Translations under genes and position numbers: made by a program
DNA from: Maylandia zebra
Lineage: Eukaryota; Chordata; Actinopteri; Cichliformes; Cichlidae
Assembly (NCBI RefSeq): GCF_041146795.1
Contig: NC_135167.1
Coordinates: forward strand, 1,813,454-1,877,453
DNA length: 64,000 nucleotides
Direction: 5' to 3'
Part shown: positions 47,721 to 58,384 of the stretch, piece by piece
Layout of the letters: each line of letters begins with the position of its first letter
Numbering within the stretch: position 1 is the first letter of the stretch
Notes under the pieces: model-generated
What the model was told of the DNA's origin: nothing
Seen by the model: the letters and a program-made list of their open reading frames with translations, nothing else
The model's database searches: none

Positions 47721-49157
47721 GAATGTATGTAAACTCTCAGTTTAACTTTTTCTACTCATGGGTCTGAATGATGTCAAGAGAGGATATCAAGCCCCGCCCA
47801 GCTGCTGCTTGAAACTTCTGTTTCTGAGGGGCCAGCCAATCAGACGAAAGCTGTCTTAAGGCAGGAGGAGCTGTGAACCATTCCTCCAACAGAGACTGAG
47901 AATAAACTCTGAGCAGAACTCGTGGCCTTTGACAGTGATGGCGACGGAGGATGGCGCTGCTGACCATTTTATTCGGCAAAACAACAGGACTTGTTGGGTT
48001 TTAATGCGTCTGTCCATTGTCCCGACACTGTAGGATTAGGTTAGTGGTACTCACAGGATTAAAAGCATGAAGGCTGAAATCAGTTCAGTCACACGTCACT
48101 TTGGGCCACATGCTAGTGTTAGCTTGTAGCTTGTAGCTGTGGCTGTTGGCTCTTCATTAGCCATTAGACAGCACCTGATGCCTCGTTTATACATGACGCA
48201 CAGCATCCTCAGTATCCTCTCTTAATGGTTTGCTTTGTTAAATAAAGCTTACACTGACTCACTGCACCATCTTGTGGTACAAACTGGTATTAACTGGAAA
48301 GAAGGTGCAGCCCAGCCTTACTTCACATTTAGCCGATATCTCTTCAACAACACAAAGTTTTTGACATGAAGTCACAGCTGATGTGTGTGGAAAATGATGA
48401 GAAACGAGAAAAATGAGCTCTTAAAAGACATTTTTAAATTTTACAGAGTTTTTTTAAAGTGTAACCTAAACTCTAACTTTAACCTTCTGGATCTGGTGGA
48501 TGTTTAGTGATTACTGCGTGAATCAGAATGAAGCTGTATCACAGACAAACACCATCCCTCCCCCCGTCTGCACCCTCGGCCTCCACCGGCCTGGAGCTCG
48601 CTGGTCTCGCTCCGCTGGCTTCCTGGAAGCCCCCTAACAGGATTAAAGGGGGTACGGCGAGGTGCTGTGACTCAGTCTGATGTGATTTCCATTCGTCTGG
48701 CCCGGCCCTTACTTTCCTCTGCGTCTAATCCCTCGGTGTTCTCACCGGCGTCCGTCAGCCTCTCTAATCTGCTGGACGGCTTTAGGAGGAGAAGCCTCGT
48801 CACTCGGACTCTGCCTGATGATAAACACGGAGCTGGTCCTAACGTCGGCTCAGGCTGGAGGTAAGGCTGCTGCTTGACTTGTCATTAAAGCTGCTCGTTG
48901 TGCGACAGACTTTGCTTTGCTGGTCAGCGTCGTGTTTCATGTGTCTCCGCTCGGGACTGTGAAGAGTGTGAGCTGGACCTCACCTGAGCAATAACAATAT
49001 TTACAGTGGACTAACTCTGGAGTGGAAGCTCAAAAGTAGAATAAAATAAATACCTCAATAAGTAAAAAGCTAAATTTAAAAAAATACAATAAATGGATAT
49101 TTTTTTCATAAAGATAAAATGAAGCAGAATAGAATAACTAGAAGGACAGAATTAAAA

Positions 49158-49665
49158 GATAAGATAAGATAAGATAACCTTTATTAGTCCCACACGTGGG
49201 AAATTTGTTTTGTCACAGCAGGAAGTGGACAGTGCAAAAGTTATGAGGCAAAAATTAGAATACAATAAGAATAAATACAGTACACAACTGTACAGAATAG
49301 AATAAAATAAAATAAATATACAATAAGATAAAAATAGAATACAAATACAAATACTATATACAACTGAGTAAAAATACAACGATGACAGAAAGGATTATTG
49401 CACTTAGTATTATTGCATATGTATGGATGTGTGTGCTTGATCAGTTAAAGTCTTTATTATGGAGTCTGACAGCAGTGGGGAGGAAAGACCTGCGAAATCT
49501 CTCCGTCCCACACCGTGGGTGCCGCAGTCTCCCACTGAAGGAGCTGCTCAGTGCTGTCACAGTCTGCTGCATGGGGTGGGAGATGTTGTCCATCAGGGAT
49601 GACAGCTTAGCCGCCGTTCTCCTGTCACTCACCACCTCCACTGGGTCCAGAGGGCATCCTAGAAC
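49158..49665 (-). mobile_element. Rex/Babar-like LINE 3' end, copy 2
   Basis: Same family as 22218-22790: (GATAA)n tail, CCTTTATTAGTCCCACACGT, then a minus frame with [18 protein letters not shown]. Beyond the CACTCACCACC point (about 49637) its sequence differs from copy 1, so the two come from different subfamilies or were truncated and joined differently. Confidence 0.75.
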
Positions 49666-50301
49666 AGAGCTGGCTTGAGAGAAATATTTGCTGTTCTTGA
49701 AGAAGAAATATTACTATTTTTTTATTACTAATTTATTCTCAGTGTAAATGTGTTCAAGCACTGACAGGTTATTTCATTTCTTGCATGAAAACTTAAACCT
49801 TTAAACCTTTAATTCACTGATTTCTGGCCACTTGGGGGCAGCAGAGCAAACAAAATAAAAATCATAAATAAAATATTAAATAACTGTCACCTTTCAGCTC
49901 CGTAACTTTGTGTTTGGTGCTGAGTTCTGGCTAAACGGTGAAAACAGCTGCTGGAAAAGACATTACAAACCGGCAGGTCAGCAGAACTTCCTTAATGTTG
50001 TGATGCTGACCAATAGGAGCCCAATGCTCCTCCATCTTTGACGGTTTATTTTTTTAAACCTGTCTGTAAATATGAAGGGTTCTGTTACTGGAGTCGGGAG
50101 ACCAGTTACTGAAATGTGATTTATTTATATTCAGAGCTCCAGTCCTAATTCTGATGGATGATGTCATATTTTGCAGCTTCCATTCATAATTAATTTAATT
50201 ATCAGTTTGTGACGGACAGCAGATCCACTTGTGTGTCCATATTTTTATTTTTATTTATTTATTTTTGTGTCACGATGTATTTTCATTCCATCTGTTTTAC
50301 A

Positions 50302-50303
<2 letters not shown>

Positions 50304-50359
<56 letters not shown>
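50304..50359. repeat. (TG)28 microsatellite at a splice acceptor
   Basis: 56 bp of uninterrupted TG, followed after one base by the CAG acceptor (50361-50363) of the first coding exon of the MARCH-like gene. Confidence 0.97.
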
Positions 50360-50360
<1 letters not shown>

Positions 50361-50374
50361 CAGACGTGGAGTGA

Positions 50375-50559
50375 ATGGCCCCTCGTACTGCAGATATGAC
50401 TGTGGAGGATCCGGTGGGCCGGTGGGAGTCCAGTCCTGTGGAGGAGGTCAAGTTCATCCCTGAGCCCGCGCTGGATGAAGAGCTCCACAGCAGCAGCCAG
50501 GAAGTGATGTGCTATCACGGAGACACGCCCACTGCGGAGTGTGCATCCATCACAGACAG
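50375..50559 (+). CDS. MARCH2/3-like coding exon 1
   Basis: Encodes the acidic N-terminal region (MAPRTADMTVEDPVGRWESS onwards). The acceptor CAG at 50361-50363 suggests a 5' non-coding exon upstream. Ends in phase 2 (donor GTAACC). Confidence 0.75.
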
Positions 50560-53500
50560 GTAACCGGAGCAGAAGCACAGAGGCTGAAAGTTCATCACCT
50601 CTGTAACGTACGCTATCAACGTTTGAAATCACCCAGAGTGACGAAGCCTTTCCTGGACACATTACAGCCCGAACCACCAACCCAGTTTAAATGGGTTTGA
50701 TGGGAGCATCGCACAGAGACGGGTACCTGCCAATTAGTGCTTAGTCCAATCACAATCCTCGAATTTTACCAGAACTGTTAGTGCAGTGACCTCACAGCAG
50801 TCATATTATTGGTCACATGACGTCGTTAAAAGGCTCCAACAGCACAAACACGGTCCAGGTGAAGCTAGCAGACAGCTAGTAGCTACAGCCACCTGTCAGT
50901 CAAAGAGGCCACGCCCCTAATAATGCAAACTTTAAGGCTTAAAACCATTTAAACAGGTGAGTGATAGAAACAGCCTCCCCTGTACAGGTGTTATGAAGGA
51001 GGATCCACAGACACAGTTTGCGTATCAGGCTGTAAACATGTTTATTTCTGCTGTAAAGTTTTAACATGGAAGTCTATGGGGCCTGACTCACTGCTGCCTC
51101 TGCTGGACGTTAGAGGAACTGCAGTTTCTAAACTATAATTTTAGGCCCTTTATGTTGCCGCTTGGATGCACCTTGCAGATATGCTGGTGATGCATTTCAC
51201 CACTTCCCAAAGGCGCTCCGCTGGACAGATCTGATAACGGTGGACGTCAGGGTGTACGCTTGTGAATCATCCAGCTACTCGCAGCCAATAGGAGAGGAGT
51301 ACACTGTGGACATAAAAGAATGGACATGGTTAACAGCAGTACTCACAGAGGCTGCGTTTCTGAAGGGTTCTTGGTTAGTGATGAGAAGCTATGACCTCGA
51401 TGACTTACCTCAGAGTCTCCAGTCTTCAGTCAAACAAATGCTTCACCCTGAATCCTGCATGGTGTCGTTTCCACTCAGATCCAGTAACATCACAGTGAGA
51501 TGACACATATTAAAAAACACCATGAAAGAGGTCATGATATATTTTCATTATACATTTGAAGACAGATGAAAAATATTCTGTTTAATATTTTTCTTTCCTG
51601 TGAGTAAATCTACAAGGCAGGATGAATCCTTTCGTTTATGCAAAGTTTTTACCTTCTGAATGTCAAAGTAGAAAACTGCCTTTGCAGACTTCCTGTCGTC
51701 TCTGTTCGTGTGTCGCTCTGTGCAGTGAGGAGCAGTTTTGCAGGATCTGCCACGAAGGCCGGGCGTCAGGAGAGCTGCTGTCCCCCTGCGAGTGCTCCGG
51801 CAGCCTGGCTTCGGTGCACCGGAGCTGCCTGGAACAGTGGCTCACCGCCTCCGACAGCGGCCACTGCGAGCTCTGCCATCACCAGTTTGTGCTGGAGCGT
51901 GTGCCAAAGCCTCTGACTGAGGTAGGCCCATCACCACACTGATGCTCAGCGGCCCAGACTTGTGACCGAGACAGCCACACTTCTCTAATGTCTCAAACCT
52001 GGATTAATGAAACCAAGTGGCTTCGTGAGCTGAACATGAGAATATATTTGTCATCTTTTGTAGTGTCCTCTCCTCGTGTCACGCTCAGCCTGCAGAGAAA
52101 GATCTTTGTGAGATGAGACAGATGAATGAGGCTGATTGAAGTTAAATAAGAAGGATTCGCCGGCTTCTGCTGCAGAGCAGACAGAGCAAAGAGTGAAGGC
52201 TGGCTCTTTTTCCTCAATGGTGGCATGTCAGACTCAGTGGGAGGAGTTTGTTGGCTTCACGTTGGAGAACCTGTTGCCGTCAGCTCGCTGTCCATAAAGC
52301 CACTTAGCCTGAGAGGCAGATTAGCCGGTGCTTCTTTGCTGCAGAGGACAGGAGAGTGGCCTCGGTGCTCTCTGTAGGTGCATTCTTGGCTGGTAATCTG
52401 ATGATTAAGCACCGTGTGCTGTGCCAGGCTAAGCTACACACTGAACACAGGCCTGCTCAGGCGATGCTGCACGCATGCAGGGGAGGAAAGGTGCAGCACT
52501 TCCTGTTAGCGATGTACGAATCGAATCCACACAGCAAACACACACACGTTTATTCTGCTTCGATGCAGCTCCAAGTAAAAGCTGAACTGGGTTTGCAGCT
52601 ACAAAGTCTCCTGTATTATCACACAGTGAACAAATAAAACATAAGTTTAATGTATTCGTTTGATGTCACCAGTTTCACTTAGTAAATGCAGGATCACTAA
52701 ACGGTTCCTGGAGGAGTTTTCCTGTCTTACGTTGGTCTTAACTCCGTGTCCTGCTGATATAAGGGACGCAGTAACAGTCGGAACATGAAAACATATCACC
52801 GACATTTTACTATTTCATGGAAAACATGAGGCTAATCCTCTTCCTGCCTCCTCTTTCCCTCCATCAGTGGTGGTGCTCTCCAGCCATGCAGCAGCAGAGG
52901 AGGACGCTGTGCAGCGATGCGGCCTGCTTCCTGTTCATCACGCCGCTCGCGTCTCTGTCGGGCTGGCTGTGCATTCAAGGAGCCATGGAGCTCTACTACA
53001 CCAATGGGATGGAGGCCCTGGGACTCCTGGTGCTCACTCTGGCTCTCATCATCATCTATGTGTTCTGGACTGTGGTGAGTTTAGAGTCTGTGCTGTTCAT
53101 CCAGAACATGAACTTATTTTACTAACTGGAATGTAGAAGATTAATGTGGAAGACTTCAGTCCTGCACGGGGACACTTGCAGTTACTAAGTAGCAACTTCT
53201 AAAACTAAAAAGTGACGCAAATACTCAACGTCTGCTCATGGCTCCAAACGTGAGTCGTCCCCATGGACTCCTACAGCAGAAATACTCATGAGAGCAAAGG
53301 TTAAAGAAGGCCCAGCCAGCTGCTTTTCAAGCCTTTTGTTTCTCAGGGCCCCTAAACATTAGGAACAGCTGTCTCAAAGGGTTCAAGAGTACGGATATGG
53401 ATTCAGAAATGTAAGAATCCACAGAACTACAGTTTACAATAATGCAAATATATAAATTCTAAAATATATTTGAAATCACTATTTAAATGAAAATCTTGGA

Positions 53501-54479
53501 GACGGCAGATTCAGGTGGTACTGAACTCCACTCAGGCTGCATGGGTGGGGAGAAATCTGCTCTCTCTTTCTAGTCCCTGTCAGGACTCTTGCTGCAGCAT
53601 TTTGGATCAGCTGAAGGCTTTTCAGGGAGTTTTTAGGACTTCCTGATAATAATGAATTACAGTCGTCCAGCCTGGAAGTAATAAATGCATGAACTAGTTT
53701 TTCAGCGTCACTCTGAGACAGGATATTTCTAACTTTAGAGATGTTGCACAAATGGAAGAACGCAGTCTTACATATTTGTTTAATATGTGCATTGAAGGAC
53801 ATGTCCTGGTCAAAAATGACTCCAAGGTTCCTCACAGTGTTACTGGAGGCCAAGGTAATGCCATCCAGAGTAAGAATCTGGTTAGATACCATATTTCTAA
53901 GCTTTTCAGGGCCGAGTACAATAATCTCAGTTTGATCTGAATTAAGAAGCAGAAAGTTAGCGGCCATCCAGGTCTTTAAGAGGCTAATTGAGCCTAATAA
54001 CATTAAATGCTGCTCAGGCTGTCAGCTGTTTGGTATCTACATGGATGCTAAAATCACCCACAATGATTATTTTGTTTGAGCTGAGGACTAAATCAGACAA
54101 ACTGAGTCAGGCGGACGATCGATAACAAAGAAAACTGGTGTTTGAGTTTTACCGGCTGCATGGACCAAAGCTCTGTCTGGGTCTTTGGTTGATTAACAAC
54201 CTGGAGTGAAAGTGTTTGTTTTAATGTCAGTGTTTCACGCTTTGGTGCAGTTGTGGAAAGCATAGTGCGCTTTGTGATTTTGTTTCATGTTTAAATTGTC
54301 TCTGCTGGTTTGGTGTTTGCCAGGTTTCTGTGCGCTACCATGTGCATCTCTTCAAAACCTGGAAGAAGACTGACCAGAGAGTTCGACTGTGGGTTCCTGT
54401 GTCAGCGCAAACACCTAACCAGCAGGTGGCGCCCATACACTTCCTCAGCAAAGCCATCAACAAGGAAACGATGGTGTAG
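50375..54479 (+). CDS. MARCH2/3-like membrane RING-CH E3 ubiquitin ligase, four exons
   Basis: Coding exons: 50375-50559, 51726-51921, 52868-53074, 54324-54479. GT/AG introns keep one frame and give 247 residues (human MARCHF3 has 253). The RING-CH domain has C67-X2-C70, C83-X-C85, H93-X2-C96 and C109-X2-C112, with CRICHEG and LLSPCECSGS. Two membrane helices follow (about 147-166 with CFLFITPLASLSGWLC, and 176-199), then a short cytoplasmic tail ending KETMV, a PDZ-type end like MARCHF3. Family members sit in endosomes and at the plasma membrane and ubiquitinate membrane cargo for lysosomal sorting. The exon borders match MARCHF2/3. The first 60 residues do not resemble either human paralogue, so it may be a third MARCH2/3 paralogue rather than marchf3 itself. 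The second ATG (residue 8) is an alternative start. Confidence 0.9.
50805..51124 (+). repeat. Dispersed repeat family R1, copy c (longest)
   Basis: It starts ATTATTGGTCACATGA, passes through CACCTGTCAGTCAAAGAGGC and CACGCCCCTAATAA, the GGCTGTAAACATGTTTAT core, and ends GAGGAACTGCAG. It matches the inverted copy at 59609-59909 along its whole length. It lies in intron 1 of the MARCH-like gene. Confidence 0.85.
51726..51921 (+). CDS. MARCH2/3-like coding exon 2 (RING-CH domain)
   Basis: All eight zinc ligands lie in this exon, from EEQFCRICHEG to HCELCHHQF. It is closed by the conserved PKPLTE at the GTAGGC donor. Confidence 0.93.
52868..53074 (+). CDS. MARCH2/3-like coding exon 3 (membrane helices)
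   Basis: Starts with the conserved tryptophan codon after PLTE, then QQQRRTLCSDAACFLFITPL; both membrane helices follow. Ends WTV at donor GTGAGT. Confidence 0.92.
53470..54010 (-). pseudogene. LINE reverse-transcriptase C-terminal fragment in MARCH-like intron 3
   Basis: The minus frame includes KTWMAANFLLLNSDQTEIIV near 53970 and NTVRNLGVIFDQDMSFNAHI near 53850. It ends with a run like LQLIQNAAARVLTG near 53590, the standard order after the FADD box in L2-like LINEs. It is truncated at both ends, so it is non-functional. Confidence 0.8.
54324..54479 (+). CDS. MARCH2/3-like coding exon 4 (C-terminal tail)
   Basis: Reads VSVRYHVHLFKTWKKTDQRV, then a tail ending INKETMV and TAG. The SxRYHxxLxxxW pattern is shared with MARCHF2 and MARCHF3. 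Confidence 0.92.
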   Translation, partial: VSVRYHVHLFKTWKKTDQRVRLWVPVSAQTPNQQVAPIHFLSKAINKETMV

Positions 54480-56369
54480 GTGGAAGTCTGCACAGCTCAA
54501 AGGACGGAGCCCACGACCCCATGAACTTTTAAACCACAAAAGACTCAATGACTCCTTTTATTTTCCTCTGTACTTTTATTATCCTGTGTTTTGGTGTTGG
54601 TGGTAATGGCATGGGGGCGCACTGGAGCAGATCCAAACTGCTTTGTAGTCAAACACCCCCCAAAGAACTACAGAGGCTAGCCTTGGTATAGCGTCCACAT
54701 CTTCATTGTTAAACAGGTGGTAGTAAACACTGAAGGATGTAAATTCAGTCACACAGATTCCCAACTTAGATCTAATGACCACCAGGGGGCGATACCTGTG
54801 GCTCGTGGTCAGTTTATGGACTCAGGTACTCATTTCAGGTCACATATAATAAAACAATAAGTTCATTTTGTAAATGTTTGTCATTCTGAGAGGATTACGC
54901 TCATTGATTACGATGACATCAAATCCTCAGCTGGAGGCTGCAAAACATCCTCCGCCTGTTACGTCTGTGCTCGATAACTATTGGTCTGTGAAAGCGGCCT
55001 GCTTTAGTCCAGATGTGCTGAATGGATGCATCCCGACTGAAACGCAGGTGATTCCACAGAGCAGCAGCTGGACCAGCAGCGCAGCTTTCAGAGTTACTGA
55101 GAAAAGAGAAAACAACTACAGTTTCCGTGTCTCGGTGCGCCATCATCCAGGTAAATCCCCAAAGGTGGATTCTGTTCATCTGGACGTCTCCAGTGGGAGA
55201 AATGTTTCGTTCCCATGACAACCACACCAGTCTACCCACCCAACCTGCAGCTTTTACCCAGAAGCTGAGCTATGAAAATAACCCAGCACTTTAGGGTGCG
55301 GTTCCCCTGCAGCATCTCTGCATGCTGCTGGAAATAAGCACAAGTTGTATTTGTTTAGAAACTTTTAGCTTTATTTATTACACTTCAACAAAAATTAAAA
55401 TCAAAGCTCCTGTCGTGAAGCGAGAGCGACGAAACGTGAGGGACACTGTTGCTGTAAGGCAGGTGAGGTCATCTCACCGTCCTACTGTAAATAAAACTAC
55501 TGGAGCCAGAAAGCAGCAGTCTGAGGCCCGAGCTGCTCCAGGGTTTTTCAGACCGCCGTCGAGGTCGGTGGCAGAGAGCAGGCGTCACATCACAGCACAA
55601 GTGGTCTCCTTCGAGAAATCCTGAGGGGGACAGAGCAGCAGCGTTATCGTCATAATAAAGGTCTGGTTAGTAGAAAGCTCGCAGGAAGCAGAGGGCGGGG
55701 TGGAAACCTCTGGATGTCCAGATTAATGAGCATTACAGGCTGAACCTTCAAAGCCAAACAAACCTGAGGGCGTGATGTGCAGGGCGGGGCTAATCCTGCT
55801 CACTGTACCACAGCAGGAGGCCGCGTGTTTGTGTTTGGAGTTTCATTTTCGCCGGACGGTCAGCGCTCGCATCTTAAATTCCTCCACAGCTGAGAAACTG
55901 ATGCTGGTCATTTATATTTATCCCCTCGTGACGCGGTTGGTCTCTCACCGATCTTTTTAATAATCGTCGCCTTTCCATTTTAGGTGAAACCTGCCCGCCT
56001 GCTGTTTAAAACGTGATTGTCATAAAGCTGAGCGCTCGTGGAGGAAAACTCGTTTAAATGTTCCTCTCGTTTACTTAAAAGATCTTTTAGTTTCTTTTAA
56101 ATGATGTAATTACAGATGCGAGGGCCTGGTCCAAAGAGCAGAGGTAATCTAAGGTGTTATTTGACACCATATTATTACTCCTGCTCCACCTGCTGAACCA
56201 CATCCTCACCGTCACTTCCTGCTCCAGCTCAGTCTGGTATTTTACAAAGTTTTTCACCCGATCTGGTAAAATTAGTGCGCTCCCGTTCACTCGACAGTTT
56301 ACCTGCATCTTTATTCAAAGATGTCTTCCAGTCGATTGGTCCCTGTGTGCTCGCCATAATCAGCACTGC
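54480..56369. other. 3' UTR / intergenic DNA
   Basis: No gene was recognised. One 114-codon frame at 54874-55218 is followed by a GTAAAT donor-like site within it (near 55151) but has no family motif. No polyadenylation site was fixed for the MARCH-like gene. Confidence 0.35.
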
Positions 56370-57545
56370 GTCTGGTAAAGTCCTGCTTAAAAAAAAAGCC
56401 AAGTTCGACTCTTCTCTTCTTAGCAGTTACAGACGGATCTCAAAGTTGGTGTTTATCACTAAGAAAAGCTCGAGGCCAAGCAGCTCTCAGCAGTTTCAGA
56501 CAAACAGCGTTCGTGTCATGTTTCAGTCGGACTTTCGTAGAGCTCATTCTACTGAAACAGCTCGTCGCAGAGTCTGCAGTGACATTTTCATGCATCATTT
56601 TGCATGAAAAAGGTTTTATTCTGCTAGTGTTGGACCTCACGTTGGTATTTGATACGGTTGACCGCCACATGCTGCTCGATAGGCTGAAATATTGGGTCGG
56701 CGTATCTGGATCTGCCTTGGACGGTCTGAACGATGCTCATCTGCGGTGTTTGCAAGTGCAGGTCATCCTGCACTTCTCTCAGCCATCGTGTGCCACAGGG
56801 TTCTGTACTGGGCCCCTTATGGTTTCTAATAGATCTACTTCCTGTATTGAGCTACTTTAAGAACATTTGCCATCACTGCTATGCAGATGATATTCAGTTG
56901 CACATTTCTGTTAAGCCCCGAGATGTTTCTAAGCTGCACATCCTGAATTAGTGTTTAAACCCCATCAAAGGTTGGATGGCTGACAACTTCCTCCGACTCC
57001 AGTCTTTCCTTCATGAAGGAAAGACTGGAGTCCTTGTAGGTGCTCCTGACAGATTTGCTCCCCTTTCAACATTTGTCAAATCGTCTCAGGAACCTCGGGG
57101 TAACCTTTGACCCGCTCTCACTTTGGATCTTCCTGTTAAATCTCTGGCTCGGTCCTGCTTTTATCACTTAAAAATTGCCAAATTAAGTCCTATTGTATCT
57201 CACACTGAACTGGAGACGGTCATTCATTTCATCACATTTGATTGCTGTAATTCATTGTTTACATGTTTAAGCAAAAACTCCCTGAAACGTCTGCAGTTTG
57301 TTCAAAACGCTGCAGAAATGCTTCTTCTCACGTGTTGCTGACACAGCTGCGTTGGCTCCCCGTTGAGTCCAGTTCAAGATTCTGACTGTAGAGGACTTCA
57401 TGGACAAGCACCTGCTGACATTACTGAATATCTTCAGCCCCGTGTCCCCCGGAGGTCATGTGATCAGGCCCTACTTTTTATACAGCGTACGAGGCTGAGA
57501 GCGACGGGAGACAGCTCGTGCCACGGCAGCAGAACAGTGATTAGT
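56370..57545 (+). pseudogene. Decayed LINE reverse transcriptase
   Basis: Broken frames in order: FDSSLLSSYRRISKL near 56405, FQSDFRRAHSTETA near 56523, LTLVFDTVDRHMLLDRLKYW near 56638, HRVPQGSVLGPLWF near 56787 and the catalytic CYADDIQLH near 56880. LKRLQFVQNAAE follows near 57285. Many stops and frameshifts are present, and a 38-bp palindrome interrupts the fragment at 56995. L2/Rex-like. Confidence 0.8.
56995..57032. repeat. Perfect 38-bp palindrome without spacer
   Basis: Each half is 19 bp (GACTCCAGTCTTTCCTTCA and its complement), with no loop. It lies inside the decayed LINE at the point where the usual LINE sequence would continue NFLxLN. Confidence 0.95.
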
Positions 57546-57669
57546 TAATCGGGGTGCGACAGGTGGGTGCTGGGGTGGAGCAGCAGCAGCACGGACTTCT
57601 CAGATGCAAAGTTTTCAGATGACGATGCGTTTGTGCTTGGAGCGGGTCGCTTCTCTTTCTATTCGCTTT

Positions 57670-57902
57670 TACAGAGCATCCAGAAAGTTCTCACGGCCTT
57701 TTTCCAAGATGGAATACATTCACTCTTAATCTCATGGGTTTAAATTTTTTTTAATACATTTGCTTTTATCACTTCGCCATAATGGGGTGCTGCGTGTAGA
57801 ATTGAGGTGAAAAATGAATTTAATCCATTAATAATGATGCAACACGACAGAATGTAGAATAACTGGAGCGGTGCAGTGAAGCAGTGATGCTTTCTGGAGG
57901 TA
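57670..57902 (+). mobile_element. Tc1-like derived short element (MITE)
   Basis: Starts at TA with CAGAGCATCCAGAAAGTTC and ends GATGCTTTCTGGAGG-TA, so the ends are inverted and the flanks are TA as in Tc1/mariner elements. The inner TCGCCATAATGGGGTGCTGC is a hallmark of an abundant fish Tc1-like terminal repeat. No transposase remains. Confidence 0.65.
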
Positions 57903-58348
57903 CTGCAGGTCCTCGTGGACGTGCAGACTGTAGCTCTACTCTGAGTCCTCAGCATCTCTAGGGATGCGCCCAGACATCCTTCAGACGATGCTCCACTCTC
58001 TTCCACAGAGACCAGGACAGCATCCACATCTCTGCAGTCACTGCACACAGCTGTGTCAGTCTTTCCCTGCCTGGAGTGGGCGCTCCACCCTGTCTCTGCA
58101 GAGCACCATGGCCTCAGATTTGAAGGCGTTAATTCTCTCCTGTAACAAACTGACGGCCTCCAGCTTGCTCAAACTACACTTTGAGTTTACTTGACGAGTG
58201 AGCTGCGCTTTCATCAGCAGAGTAACTGGGCTGCGTGATGGATGAGTGAAACAAGCCATGCATCTGGTTATGGGAGCAGGCGAGGCGAGCGGAAGAGCTG
58301 AAGCTACTTTACCCCCCACCTACCGTCCAGGCCGAGCGTGGACCGCAC

Positions 58349-58384
58349 TCACGACACCGAACAACACTTCTTTTTTCGCTTTGG
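58349..58384 (-). CDS. lmnl3: Lamin last exon (CaaX box)
   Basis: Twelve codons, PKRKKKCCSVS and stop. Acceptor CGCTGCAG. The basic stretch beside the CSVS prenylation box would aid membrane binding. Confidence 0.85.
   Translation of the reverse strand, partial: PKRKKKCCSVS

Larger units (their letters stand above)
44226..50303. other. Intergenic DNA between divergent genes
   Basis: This stretch must hold the promoters of the connexin (- strand) and the MARCH-like gene (+ strand), but no element was recognised and no 5' non-coding exon was found. A GC-rich block at about 45530-45800 stands out. LINE pieces lie at 47495-47720 and 49158-49665. A segment near 47785-47880 loosely matches 53310-53385. 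Confidence 0.4.

Noticed and set aside
51162-51503. 113-codon open frame in intron 1 of the MARCH-like gene
   Set aside because: No recognisable domain, no splice sites joining it to the gene, and it starts just after an R1 repeat.
54874-55218. 114-codon open frame downstream of the MARCH-like gene
   Set aside because: No family motif, and a comparable frame on the opposite strand; length alone is within chance for this GC content.
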